From Tropicibacter sp. R16_0 (GTDB lineage Bacteria; Pseudomonadota; Alphaproteobacteria; Rhodobacterales; Rhodobacteraceae), in NCBI RefSeq assembly GCF_017743935.1, contig NZ_JAGHRE010000015.1:1-64000 (forward strand): a DNA stretch of 64,000 bases, in the 5' to 3' direction. Below the pieces are notes generated by a model. It did not search any database and was not told the origin of the DNA. It saw only the letters and a program-made list of their open reading frames with translations. Positions 18,900 to 28,088 of this stretch are shown one piece after another. Made by a program: the position numbers and the translations under genes. Within the stretch, counting starts at the first letter, position 1; every line of letters starts with the position of its first letter.

Positions 18900-20369
18900 T
18901 CAATTTGAAAACTCGGGACGCCAATCGTCTCCCCAAGCGTCTTGCCAGAGCTTTTGATACGTCACGTTCGATTTTGCTGAACCACGGCGCCAAAGGTCGT
19001 ATTCGGGCACGGAATAGCTGTCAAAGAATGACGTGACCTGGCCTTGCAGATCAGAAATCACCCCAGAAAACTCGGGCTGATCGATCAGGTTTTGCTTTTC
19101 ATTCGGATCATCCGTAAGCCGATAAAGCTCGTCCTTCATCGGATAGGACGGCGCGCCCTGGAAGCGCATGGCATAGAGCCAGTCCTTTGTCCGGACCGCC
19201 CTTGTTTCCTCTTGTTCGAAAAACACAGCCTTGGCCCCGCCTAAGGCCTCTCCGCGTAAAGCAGGGCCAAGATCGCGGGCGCTGCTTGGCAGGCTGGGGC
19301 TGGCTTCTGGGGCACCGACCAACGACGCCAAGGTGGGGAAAAGATCGATCTGACTGCTCAAGCCGTCACAGACGTCACCCTCGACGATGCCGCTGCCCGC
19401 CATGATCATGGGAATGTGATAGGATGGCCTGTGTGCACTGGCCGGGAAGGCAGCAGCGCCGTGGCCCCAAATTCCGTTGTGGCCAAGCGAGAAACCGTGG
19501 TCGGACGTGTAGATCACGATGGTGTTCTCATCCATCCCAAGACGCTCCAGCGTGTTCAGAATGCGCCCGACGCCGCTGTCGATCAGGCTGACCTGGGCAA
19601 AATAGTTGCGCAGCGACTCGACGTTGTTTGGCAAAAGGAGCGGGCCCTTGAACTGTTCGCGCACACCTCCTTCGGCAACGCGCAAACCAAATCTTTCCAA
19701 CACCTCACTTGCAAGCCCTTCTCTGGGGATCGAATGCATGTCGGCAGTGTCATAGAGGTCTGCAAACTCGATGTCGGGGCGCCCCTTGATTGCGGGCCAG
19801 TGCCCATAGGGCCCGTTATACGGAACAAAGGCGAAAAATGGGTCATCCTCACCCGCCTGATGCTCGAGAAATTCGATGGTTTTGTCGGTGAAGAAATCGA
19901 CCGTATGACCGGCAAAGCGGTAACGCTCTTCCTGATCAATCACGTCATTGTCGTAGAAGCTGGTTGTATGGCCGTGCGGAAAGGTGACCCAGTGATCAAA
20001 AGCCAGTTGCGGCACGAAAGGCACCCCAAGATGAAACTTGCCGATCAATGCGGTTGTGTATCCGGCCTGTTTGATGATCGAGGGAATGTTGTTGTACGCA
20101 CCAATGGCTGACCAGTTCTTGGGCCAGTGGTCTATCAGCCTGTCGTCCAACCAATTGTGAATGCCATGTTGGCTGGGCATCAGTCCGGTCAGCACCGATG
20201 CGCGGCACGGTGAGCACATGGCATTGACGCAATAGGCGTTCTGAAAGCGCACCCCACGCGCGGCCAATTGGTCCAGACAAGGGGTCTGGACCTCGTCGTT
20301 GCCATAACACCCCAACAGATCCGCAGGCTGATTGTCGGACATGAACAGGATGATGTTTGGGCGTGTCAT
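18900..20369 (-). CDS. type I sulfatase (FGly-dependent), arylsulfatase-like
   Basis: 489 residues, cytoplasmic (no signal peptide). The N-terminus 'MTRPNIILFMSDNQPADLLG' holds the calcium-binding Asp residues. The active-site signature C52-S-P-C-R56 ('MCSPCRASVLTG') is the substrate of formylglycine-generating enzyme. 'AAYHIPM'-type and 'YTSDHGFSLGHNGIWG' segments complete the alkaline-phosphatase fold. It would release sulfate from an organic sulfate ester, or possibly cleave a phosphonate or phosphate ester, since these families overlap. Divergent from marR, sharing a control region with candidate operators. Confidence 0.9.
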   Translation of the reverse strand: MTRPNIILFMSDNQPADLLGCYGNDEVQTPCLDQLAARGVRFQNAYCVNAMCSPCRASVLTGLMPSQHGIHNWLDDRLIDHWPKNWSAIGAYNNIPSIIKQAGYTTALIGKFHLGVPFVPQLAFDHWVTFPHGHTTSFYDNDVIDQEERYRFAGHTVDFFTDKTIEFLEHQAGEDDPFFAFVPYNGPYGHWPAIKGRPDIEFADLYDTADMHSIPREGLASEVLERFGLRVAEGGVREQFKGPLLLPNNVESLRNYFAQVSLIDSGVGRILNTLERLGMDENTIVIYTSDHGFSLGHNGIWGHGAAAFPASAHRPSYHIPMIMAGSGIVEGDVCDGLSSQIDLFPTLASLVGAPEASPSLPSSARDLGPALRGEALGGAKAVFFEQEETRAVRTKDWLYAMRFQGAPSYPMKDELYRLTDDPNEKQNLIDQPEFSGVISDLQGQVTSFFDSYSVPEYDLWRRGSAKSNVTYQKLWQDAWGDDWRPEFSN

Positions 20370-20476
20370 CGGCTTTCCCTTGGTTTCCTCGGTGCGGTTG
20401 TCGGTTCAGCTCACTTACTCGTTCAAGACAAAGCTCCTGGCATGGTGCGCGGCACTTGAGGTGAATAATGTTGCGC

Positions 20477-20507
20477 TTGCCATATATTGCATTTGCCAAT
20501 ATATTGC
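20477..20507. promoter_or_regulatory. tandem candidate MarR operators
   Basis: Two near-identical AT-rich sites, ttgccatatattgc (20477-20490) and ttgccaatatattgc (20493-20507), sit 16 bases apart in the gap between the divergent sulfatase and marR genes. The core of the second (20497-20506) is a perfect 10-base palindrome. MarR dimers bind such palindromes next to their own gene. Binding is inferred. Confidence 0.5.
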
Positions 20508-20541
20508 TTAACAAGTCAAGAGATTCTGCAGGAGCGACGCA

Positions 20542-21060
20542 TTGCACGGAGCACTCATTCCATCAGAGGAAATCGACAACTTCGTTACCCTGAGGGCTCG
20601 GAAATTCACCAGTTCGGTCCGGCGGGCATTGACGCGCGATGTTTTGCAAAATGAAAACCTTGCGGTGCTCGAATGGCAGTTGCTGTTTTCAATCGCCCGG
20701 TTTGGCAGCTGCCACGTTGCGTTTGTGACCAAACACACATCGATTGATCCCGCGCACGGCAGCCGGGCCGCCACAGCGCTTGAGAAAATGGGACTGATTT
20801 CGCGCCTCGAAGACCCGTCAAACAAACGCCGCAAGTTGATGTCGCTCACGCCAAGCGGGATCGAAACGGTCGAGCGCATTTGGCCCAAGGCCAAACAAGT
20901 CACCGCAAATTTCACGGACCGGTTGTCGCCTGAGGACTTGGAGGAACTCAAGCGGTTGCTGGACCTGTTGAACGGCGCGCCGCTGATCACTGGTGGCTTG
21001 GAGGATAGCCAGGAAGAGGCGGAGGTCTTCCAGACCAAGGAGAATTTGGTCGCGGAATAG
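20542..21060 (+). CDS. MarR-family transcriptional regulator
   Basis: 172 residues from a TTG start preceded by a caggag ribosome site. The winged-helix core runs from about 40 to 110: 'LAVLEWQLLFSIARFGSC', 'SRAATALEKMGLISRLEDP' (recognition helix and wing) and 'RRKLMSLTPSGIETV'. It heads the plus-strand genes for a TAXI-type TRAP system, a sulfatase and an amidohydrolase, and is divergent from another sulfatase. It probably represses both directions until a ligand is present (inference). Confidence 0.9.
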   Translation: MHGALIPSEEIDNFVTLRARKFTSSVRRALTRDVLQNENLAVLEWQLLFSIARFGSCHVAFVTKHTSIDPAHGSRAATALEKMGLISRLEDPSNKRRKLMSLTPSGIETVERIWPKAKQVTANFTDRLSPEDLEELKRLLDLLNGAPLITGGLEDSQEEAEVFQTKENLVAE

Positions 21061-21123
21061 GTGCAAATCTCGCCGCGGCGACGCGGAACACGAAAAATAG
21101 GTTTCAGAACCAGGGAGGAAACT

Positions 21124-22170
21124 ATGAAACCAATGAAACTGATCGCGGCTGCGGTCGCATCAATGACAATGGCAACCGGCGCTATTGCGCAGGTCAACCT
21201 GACAGCTGAAACAGCAAGCCCCGGCGGCGCGACCCACCTTTCACTCGCTCACATGACCGAGGTCGCCGGCACCTCAGGCGTTGCCAACATTCAATTGGCG
21301 GACGGTCAAACACTGACCAATTCGATCCAGAACGTGGCAGAAGGCAAAACAGATATTGCCGGCACGCCCTATATTCTTCCGTTCCTGATGAACCGCGGTG
21401 TTGGCCCCTATGGCTCTCTGGGTAAAGAAAAAGGCGCAGAACTGGCGGGCAACCTGCGCGCCATCAACCCTTTTGTTCTGGGGATCTTTTTCCTCTTTGC
21501 GTATGACTCCAAAGGCATTGGCGGTTGGGACGACCTGAAAGGTCGCAAAATCTATAACGGTCCGCCCCGAGGCGGGGCTTTGACCAATGCCCGCAGCATG
21601 ATCCAGATTGTGGCGGGTCTGAAAGACGGCGAAGATTATGAAGGCATGCAGATCAACTGGGGCCAGGGCGCCACACTGATCAGCAGCGGTGAACCGGATG
21701 CGATCGTTCTTCCGGAACTGTTCCCAAGCCCGCGTCTGACCATCCCCAGTGCCGCCGGTAAAATGACCGGTTGGTCGATGCCCAAGTCGGCCTATGAAAG
21801 CGAGGCGATGGGGAAATACATGAAGGCCCCTGGCAGCGCGCCATGGACCGCTCCTGTTGCAGATATCGCGGCCGTCATGGGCGATGACTGGTCGTTCATC
21901 TCCGAGGATGACACCTTCCGCGCCTTTGCCACGATTGGCGGCAATGTTGTGCACAAGGACATGGATGATGAGCTCGTTCATCAGCTGGTGACGACGTACA
22001 TCCAGTCTCTGGACGAGCTGAAGTCCAAAGCGCCTTATGGCAACACCGTTGGCTTTGACTTCCCCATGCAAGGCATGTGTGGTGCCAACCCGGTCAAATA
22101 CCATCCCGCCGCAGCCCGTGCCTGGCGCGAGGCCGGCTATGAGGTGGATGACTGCGCCGTCGCGCAATAA
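21124..22170 (+). CDS. TRAP transporter substrate-binding protein, TAXI type
   Basis: 348 residues from the ATG at 21124, preceded by gggaggaaact. Signal peptide 'MKPMKLIAAAVASMTMATGA' with cleavage near AIAQ. The mature protein has the TAXI/NMT1-like pattern: 'LTNSIQNVAEGKTDIAG', 'DDLKGRKIYNGPPRGGA' and 'AVMGDDWSFI'. It would bind the substrate in the periplasm and deliver it to the fused permease downstream. Substrate unknown; adjacency to sulfatases and an amidohydrolase suggests an organosulfate or amide. Confidence 0.85.
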   Translation: MKPMKLIAAAVASMTMATGAIAQVNLTAETASPGGATHLSLAHMTEVAGTSGVANIQLADGQTLTNSIQNVAEGKTDIAGTPYILPFLMNRGVGPYGSLGKEKGAELAGNLRAINPFVLGIFFLFAYDSKGIGGWDDLKGRKIYNGPPRGGALTNARSMIQIVAGLKDGEDYEGMQINWGQGATLISSGEPDAIVLPELFPSPRLTIPSAAGKMTGWSMPKSAYESEAMGKYMKAPGSAPWTAPVADIAAVMGDDWSFISEDDTFRAFATIGGNVVHKDMDDELVHQLVTTYIQSLDELKSKAPYGNTVGFDFPMQGMCGANPVKYHPAAARAWREAGYEVDDCAVAQ

Positions 22171-22192
22171 CCCCAAATCGCCAAAAGAAATG

Positions 22193-22216
22193 AGCGCCGC
22201 CAGGTTTGGCGGCGCT
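22193..22216 (+). terminator. perfect hairpin between TAXI binding protein and permease genes
   Basis: A perfect 10-base inverted repeat (22193-22202 with 22207-22216) around a GGTT loop follows the binding-protein stop by 22 bases. No T run follows. As for urtA/urtB and dctP/dctQ in this window, it may set a high binding-protein to permease ratio. It also argues against a TTG start at 22206, which would lie in the hairpin. Confidence 0.65.
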
Positions 22217-22247
22217 GGACCTCTTCGTTCAGAAGGCTGAGACCAAA

Positions 22248-24584
22248 GTGGCCGACCAAGAAAAACAAGACTTGAATAACGCGCTGTTTCCCAATCGGGC
22301 AGTATATGTCCTGGCGCTGATTTTTGTGGCCATGGGGGTCGTGAACAGCACGCCCGTGATCCCCGGCTGGACCGAGATGTGGCAAAGCCTTACAGGCGCC
22401 GAGGACCTCAAGGTCCGCAGTTTTGCAACCGAATGGTTCTATCCCATCGTGTTTTTCATCATGATGCTCATTGTGATGCTCGCGCATTCTATGTGGCGAT
22501 CGTGGCGGGGCACGTCCCGCGCTTGGTTCGGCGCCTTCATGGATGTTGCTCTGATCGTCGCTGCAGGGGCCATATCACTCACGTATCTTATTGAAATCGA
22601 TAGTGTCTGCCTGATCGATACGTTGAACGGCGACCGTGCGCGGATCATGGCGGAAACCTTGGCGGCCGAAAAGGAATTCGCCGAAACCATGGGCCTGCCT
22701 GCGCCTGACACCGTAGAAGACCCGAAATGCGTCAACACCACGGGCGTTTGGCTTGTCGCCATCGTCGGCGCGGCCATGCTGATTTTCCTGGGCTACAACA
22801 TCAAGGTTTGGGGGCTTCCTCTGGTCGCGGTTGCGATCTTGATCGCGCTCTACACCATGGGCACCGTTCTGGTGTGGTACTTCCACGGACCGGACGACAT
22901 CAACAAATACTTCATGACCAAACTTGGTGGCGAACCCCGAACCTTCCTTGATGGGGTGCCCAATGTTCATGACGCGCTGGTCAACAACGCCTCGGGCATT
23001 CTGGGGCGGTTCATGAACGTCATCATGAACATGGTCTTCCCTTACATCATTCTGGGGGCGCTTTTTGGCAAATCCGCCGGTGGTCGAACGCTGATCAAGA
23101 TCGCCTTCCGTTGGACCCGCCACCTGCGCGGCGGCCCGGCACATGCGGCCATTGTCAGCTCGGCGCTGTTTGGCACAATCTCGGGCGGGCCGGTCGTCAA
23201 CGTACTTTCAACCGGTGTTCTCACGATCCCGATGATGCTGAAGCGCGGGTTTTCCAGAGTCTTCGCGGGCGGGGTAGAAGCCGCGGCCTCCTCCGGCGGT
23301 TCGATCATGCCGCCGGTGATGGGCGTTGCGGCCTTCATCCTCGCCTCGATGACTGGCGTGCCGTATCGGGATGTGATCATCGCGGCGGCCCTGCCTGCGG
23401 TGGCGTACTTCCTGTGTCTGTTCCTCAGCGCCTCGTTCCAATCGCGCAAGCAAGGGATCGAGGCCTTTGGTGAGCTGACCGAAGACATGCGGATCGACCG
23501 CGAGGACATCATTCACCTGATGCAGATTTTCCTGCCGATCCTGATGATCCTCATTTTCCTGCTGACCCCCAAGGACATGGTGGGATGCGGACCCTTGGCC
23601 GCGCTGCTGGGTGCGGATGCCGTGTTCCAAAACGACCGCTGTGTCGTGACCTCGCTGCCGTGGATTTTGCAGGTCTTTCAGAACGCCGCAGGGGATGCAG
23701 GCGCGACCGGCTGGTGGGCTGCGGCCTTTGTTCTCGTCCTGCTTTTTCTCGACAAGGAGTTCCGCGCACAGCCACGCAAGGTTCTGGACGCTTTGGCAGA
23801 ATCGGGCATCACCATCTCAACCCTCTATCTGATGCTGCTCGCCGTGACCGTCATCGACGTCTGCCTGAATTTCACTGGGCTCTCCAAGTTCGTGGCCATT
23901 GATGTGCTGCGTTTCCTGTTGTCGCTCGATCTTGGTGGAGGCGGCTCCACGACCTTCCAGTTTGTGGCCCTCATTATCACGATGCTACTGGCGGTGCTGT
24001 TGGGCATGGGGATGCCTGCCGTTCCCGCCTATATCAACGTGGCCTTGCTGATGGGGCCCTTGCTGGTGGGCCTTGGGATCGCAACCTTCACGGCGCATAT
24101 GTTCATCTTCTACTTCGCCATTGCCTCGGCAATCACGCCACCGGTCGCGCTTGCCGCCTTTGCTGCTTCGACCATCACCAAGGCCGAACCGATGGCGACC
24201 GGGTTTAGCGCGGTGCGATCGGGGATCGTGATGTTCGCAATCCCCTTTGTGTTCGCCTTCTATCCGGAACTGTTGCTGGTGGACCAAGCCTTGCTTGACC
24301 CGGCCAGCACCTCAGGCGAACGCCTGCCCGGGTATGAGGACGGCATCCAGACCGGGGCTCTCTTGTGGCTGTTGGCGCGATTGATCCTGGCCCTCTACCT
24401 GGTTGCAAGTGCGCTTGCGGGGCATGATGCGCGACCGCTTTCAATCGTCTGGGTTCTCATCCGGCTTGCGACCGCCGTGGCCGTGTTGATGCGCCCGGAG
24501 ACCATCCAGTTCGCAGCCATCGCTTTTGCAATCGCAACACTCGCCTGGCATCGCGTTGGTGCCCGGCGCGCCGAAACCGCTTGA
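22248..24584 (+). CDS. TRAP transporter fused permease (4TM+12TM)
   Basis: About 778 residues from GTG 22248; an alternative TTG at 22206 lies inside a hairpin and is less likely. An N-terminal DctQ-like part has about four helices. A large DctM-like domain follows: 'SALFGTISGGPVVNVLSTG', 'AAASSGGSIMPPVMGVAAFI' and 'LLGMGMPAVPAYINVALLM' are hallmark segments of fused TAXI-TRAP permeases. C-terminal extra helices run to the end. It is a sodium-coupled importer fed by the preceding TAXI protein. Confidence 0.88.
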   Translation: MADQEKQDLNNALFPNRAVYVLALIFVAMGVVNSTPVIPGWTEMWQSLTGAEDLKVRSFATEWFYPIVFFIMMLIVMLAHSMWRSWRGTSRAWFGAFMDVALIVAAGAISLTYLIEIDSVCLIDTLNGDRARIMAETLAAEKEFAETMGLPAPDTVEDPKCVNTTGVWLVAIVGAAMLIFLGYNIKVWGLPLVAVAILIALYTMGTVLVWYFHGPDDINKYFMTKLGGEPRTFLDGVPNVHDALVNNASGILGRFMNVIMNMVFPYIILGALFGKSAGGRTLIKIAFRWTRHLRGGPAHAAIVSSALFGTISGGPVVNVLSTGVLTIPMMLKRGFSRVFAGGVEAAASSGGSIMPPVMGVAAFILASMTGVPYRDVIIAAALPAVAYFLCLFLSASFQSRKQGIEAFGELTEDMRIDREDIIHLMQIFLPILMILIFLLTPKDMVGCGPLAALLGADAVFQNDRCVVTSLPWILQVFQNAAGDAGATGWWAAAFVLVLLFLDKEFRAQPRKVLDALAESGITISTLYLMLLAVTVIDVCLNFTGLSKFVAIDVLRFLLSLDLGGGGSTTFQFVALIITMLLAVLLGMGMPAVPAYINVALLMGPLLVGLGIATFTAHMFIFYFAIASAITPPVALAAFAASTITKAEPMATGFSAVRSGIVMFAIPFVFAFYPELLLVDQALLDPASTSGERLPGYEDGIQTGALLWLLARLILALYLVASALAGHDARPLSIVWVLIRLATAVAVLMRPETIQFAAIAFAIATLAWHRVGARRAETA

Positions 24585-24602
24585 AGGCAGGAAGAGAGAG
24601 AA

Positions 24603-26165
24603 ATGAAGAAACGCCCGAACTTCCTGTTTTTCATAACGGATCAGCAGCGTGCAGATTGGCTGGGATGCTACGGCCACCCGGTTCTGAAGACCCCAAACAT
24701 CGATTCCATCGCAGCACGCGGCACACGGTTTGACAACTTTCACGCGGCGTCGCCTGTCTGTATGCCAAATCGGGCCTCACTGCTGACTGGCCGATACCCC
24801 AGCGTGCACGGTCTTCGTTATAACGGCTGTGTCCTGCCAGAGAACGCCTGCACCTTTGTCGATGTGCTTGCCGATGCGGGCTATCACACTGCGGCCATTG
24901 GCAAGAGCCACTTGCAGCCCTTCACCGGGATTGCGCCCATGGGCAAAGACCCAAAGGACATCGCAGCTGCGCCGGAGGCCTGGAAAGACACTCGGTTGGC
25001 ACAATACGAAGAAGAGCCCGAGCACTATCAAGGCGAAGAGCGCTACGACATCAAAACCCCTTACTACGGGTATCAGCATGTCGATATGGTCACCTCGCAT
25101 GGGGACCGGTGCGGGGGGCACTATCAGCAGTGGTTCCGCGAAAATGCCGAGGATTGGGAGGCCCTTACCAATCCAAAGAACGAACTTCCGCACAATTATT
25201 CCTGCCCGCAGGCGTATCGAACACCGATACCCGAGGATCTCTATCCCACCGGGTACATCCGCGACCGGGCCATCGATTACATCCGGGCGCGGGCGGATCA
25301 GGACGAGCCCTTCTTTGCCTTTGTCAGTTTTCCCGACCCGCATCATCCCTTCAATCCACCAGGCAAGTATTGGGACATGTACAGCCCAGACGATTTCGAT
25401 GTGCCCCTGCCGTTCCAGGCACACAAGAACCCGACACCCCCAATGCGCTGGCTGCATGACCAGTGGAAGAACGGCGGCGGTCAGGCCACTCCTCAAACCG
25501 CGATGATGCTGGGCGCGCAACAGATCAAAGAGGCCATGGCCCTGTCGGCGGGTATGATGGCCTTTATCGACGACGCCATCGGAGACATCCTGAAGTCATT
25601 GGAGGAAAGCGGGCAGTTGGACAACACTGTCATCTGCTACAACTCGGATCACGGCGATTATTTGGGTGACTTCAACATGATGCTCAAGGGCGCATTGCCC
25701 TTCCGAAGCATCACACGTGTGCCCTTCATCTGGTCCGACCCTGATGGGCCCTCGGAGCCCTCATCGGATGCGCTGTGTTCAACTGTGGACCTTGCCGCAA
25801 CCATTCTGGATCGCGCCGGGCTGAAACCCTTCAACGGCAATCAAGGGCAGAGCTTTCTGCCCGCAACCCAAGGCGGCCAAGGCCCCCGCGGTGAAGCGCT
25901 GGTCGAGTACAATGATGGTGGCAATCGCCTTGGGTTCGATCTACCGGCACGGGTGCGCTCTCTTGTGACGCCCGAGTGGCGTTATACCGTCTATCGAGAC
26001 CAGGATTGGGGTGAGCTGTACGACCTGACCAACGACCCAAATGAGACCGAAAACCTTTGGGACAGCCCCGATCATCAATCCGTCCGGGCACAGCTTTCCG
26101 AACGGCTTGTGCACCAATTGATTGCCCAAATGGATGAAAGCCCGCAGGCAGATCGCCTCGCTTGA
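24603..26165 (+). CDS. type I sulfatase (FGly-dependent), second copy
   Basis: 520 residues, cytoplasmic. 'MKKRPNFLFFITDQQRADWL' gives the metal Asp pair. The sulfatase signature is C53-M-P-N-R57 ('VCMPNRASLLTG'). Further metal and active-site regions are 'PFFAFVSFPDPHHPFNPP' and 'CYNSDHGDYLGDF'. It starts 18 bases after the TRAP permease with a strong aggaagagagaa ribosome site, so it is co-transcribed with transport: import first, then desulfation inside the cell. It differs clearly from the leftward sulfatase, suggesting distinct substrates. Confidence 0.9.
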   Translation: MKKRPNFLFFITDQQRADWLGCYGHPVLKTPNIDSIAARGTRFDNFHAASPVCMPNRASLLTGRYPSVHGLRYNGCVLPENACTFVDVLADAGYHTAAIGKSHLQPFTGIAPMGKDPKDIAAAPEAWKDTRLAQYEEEPEHYQGEERYDIKTPYYGYQHVDMVTSHGDRCGGHYQQWFRENAEDWEALTNPKNELPHNYSCPQAYRTPIPEDLYPTGYIRDRAIDYIRARADQDEPFFAFVSFPDPHHPFNPPGKYWDMYSPDDFDVPLPFQAHKNPTPPMRWLHDQWKNGGGQATPQTAMMLGAQQIKEAMALSAGMMAFIDDAIGDILKSLEESGQLDNTVICYNSDHGDYLGDFNMMLKGALPFRSITRVPFIWSDPDGPSEPSSDALCSTVDLAATILDRAGLKPFNGNQGQSFLPATQGGQGPRGEALVEYNDGGNRLGFDLPARVRSLVTPEWRYTVYRDQDWGELYDLTNDPNETENLWDSPDHQSVRAQLSERLVHQLIAQMDESPQADRLA

Positions 26166-26216
26166 AAATACAGTTCTCCGTGCTTTCGCCACGGATCCAA
26201 AGAAAGGACACCGCCA

Positions 26217-27872
26217 TTGCCACATGCTGATGAAATCTGGACAGGTGGCACAATCCTGACGATGGATCCTGCCAATCCCTTGGCCGAGGCGATGGCTGTC
26301 ACTGACGGAAAAATCACGGCGGTTGGTCGCGCTTCTGACGTTGAAAATCTCACAGGCCCCGGGACCACCATCCACCAGTTGCATGGGCGCTTTGTGATGC
26401 CGGGTCTGGTCGAAAGTCACACCCACGCGCTCTGGGGGGCGTGCCGCACGTTGTTCGATATCTACGTGGGCTTTGACGCCAGTCTTACCGATTTGCTCGA
26501 CGCCGTCCGAGAACGCTGTCGAAACAATGATCCGAGCGAGGTTGTGTTCGGTGGCCCGTGGCGACCGGCCATGCGCTCGGAAATGGGCGCGAACCCGCGC
26601 GAATTGCTCGATGCGATATCGACAGAGCAGACGATCGTGCTGCACGATGCCAGCCAGCATTTGTTGTGGTGCAACTCTCTTGCCTTGCAACGCGCGGGCA
26701 TAGGCCCTGATGCCTTGGACATTCCGGGTGGCATCATCGAACGTGACCCTGCCACCGGCGCGCCCAACGGCATTCTCGCTGAAACCGCCACCGCCGCAGC
26801 CCGGGCCCTTGTGGCACGCTCGCCGGATCAGCTTGGCCAAGCTGTGCGAGAAGCCGTGCGCTATTTCACCAGCTTTGGGTTTACCGCGTTCAAGGAACCG
26901 ATGGCGTTTGAGGAAGAGCTTCGCACCTATCAGGCGGCGGACGAGTGCGGTGATCTGAGCATGCACATGGCCGCGCATATCGTGCACTCCAGCCCGTTGG
27001 GCGGGGACCTCGTTCCTTATGACGAGATGGATCGCCTGCGGCGAACATACGCCAGCGAGAACGTACGATTGAATTTTGCCAAGCTGTTTCTTGATGGCGT
27101 AGCACCTGGGTTCACGGCGTCTTTCATCGAACCCTATCTTGCCGAAAGCGGATATGACGTCGCCTCACATGATCCGGATGCAACCTTGCTTATCCCGCCA
27201 GCCGAGTTGAACGACATGCTGATCCAGTTGGACCGACGCGGGTTCACGGTGAAGATGCATGCGGTCGGGGACAATGCGATACGCAAAGGGCTTGATGCAA
27301 TCGCCGCGGCCCGAGCGGCCAATGGCCCCAGCAACATGCGCCATGAGATCGCACATTCCAGCTTTGTCTCGGATGCGGATTTGTCCCGTTTCAACAGCCT
27401 GAATGCCGTCGCCGAGGTTTCGCCCAAGATGTGGTATCCCAATCCGGGCACAGCGATTCAAAAGGCTCTGCTGGGAACAGATCGGGTCGAAAAAAACCAC
27501 CGCATCGCCGATCTTCTCACCGCCGGGGCCGAGGTGATCTTTGGCTCGGACTGGCCCGCAGCCGCGCCCGACGCCAACCCCTGGACCGGCTTGTCAGGTA
27601 TGTTGACACGTCGCAGCGCCGACCCGAACTTTCCCGGTGCATTGGCGCCGAACCAAGCGATCTCGCTGGCGAATGCTCTTCCAATCTTTACGACAAATGG
27701 CGCGCGGTCACTGGGTATGGAGCGCGAAACGGGTTCTATCCAAGCGGGTAAGTGGGCCGATTTCATTGTCTTGAAGGAAGACCTTCCAAATACCCAGCCG
27801 ATGGACGTTGCAGCGATCCGTCCTCAACAAACCTATTGGAAAGGACGGGCCGTGTTCGAAGCCTGCGCCTGA
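26217..27872 (+). CDS. amidohydrolase of the YtcJ type
   Basis: 551 residues from a TTG start after an aaaggaca site. It has the composite amidohydrolase layout: N-terminal beta part 'EIWTGGTILTMDPANPLAEA', then the metal motif HxH in 'LVESHTHALWG', 'KMHAVGDNAIRKGL', 'RHEIAHSSFVSDADLSRF' and 'IFGSDWPAAAPDANP' with the final Asp, closing with 'ETGSIQAGKWADFIVL'. YtcJ-like enzymes hydrolyse amides or N-acyl compounds; the natural substrate is unknown. It is last in the marR-TRAP-sulfatase run. Confidence 0.88.
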   Translation: MPHADEIWTGGTILTMDPANPLAEAMAVTDGKITAVGRASDVENLTGPGTTIHQLHGRFVMPGLVESHTHALWGACRTLFDIYVGFDASLTDLLDAVRERCRNNDPSEVVFGGPWRPAMRSEMGANPRELLDAISTEQTIVLHDASQHLLWCNSLALQRAGIGPDALDIPGGIIERDPATGAPNGILAETATAAARALVARSPDQLGQAVREAVRYFTSFGFTAFKEPMAFEEELRTYQAADECGDLSMHMAAHIVHSSPLGGDLVPYDEMDRLRRTYASENVRLNFAKLFLDGVAPGFTASFIEPYLAESGYDVASHDPDATLLIPPAELNDMLIQLDRRGFTVKMHAVGDNAIRKGLDAIAAARAANGPSNMRHEIAHSSFVSDADLSRFNSLNAVAEVSPKMWYPNPGTAIQKALLGTDRVEKNHRIADLLTAGAEVIFGSDWPAAAPDANPWTGLSGMLTRRSADPNFPGALAPNQAISLANALPIFTTNGARSLGMERETGSIQAGKWADFIVLKEDLPNTQPMDVAAIRPQQTYWKGRAVFEACA

Positions 27873-27959
27873 ACTCCGAGGCCGTCGCGTTATGCAAGTT
27901 GCGCTTCAGGAGCGACTAACTCGTGACCTTTCAGAGGCTCGCCAACTCCAATGGGGCAG

Positions 27960-28088
27960 GGCGTATCCACTGTCGGGCAAATCGGACTTTGTTCAGCGTC
28001 TCAACGTAGCAGTTTTTATCGCGATCAGGTGACCGATCCTACACCCAATCGCGATCAAAAGTGCCAACTCAGCAATGGCGTAAGGGTC
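27960..28088 (-). mobile_element. scar of a tyrosine integrase gene
   Basis: Directly after the stop of the leftward AMP-ligase, the minus strand reads 'DPYAIAELALLIAIGCRIGH' then 'LIAIKTATLRR', a stop, and 'TKSDLPDSGYA'. The integrase at 54046-54759 has 'NPYVIAGLEFMFETGCRIGQ', 'LIAI' and 'RWTKSDLPDSVYA' in the same order. So an internal in-frame deletion joined the Arg-box to the last motif, and the Trp codon became TGA. It is a dead relic of a relative of the other integrase. Confidence 0.72.

Noticed and set aside
20371-20540. Riboswitch or leader RNA before marR
   Set aside because: No conserved aptamer pattern recognised; the palindromes are better explained as protein-binding sites.
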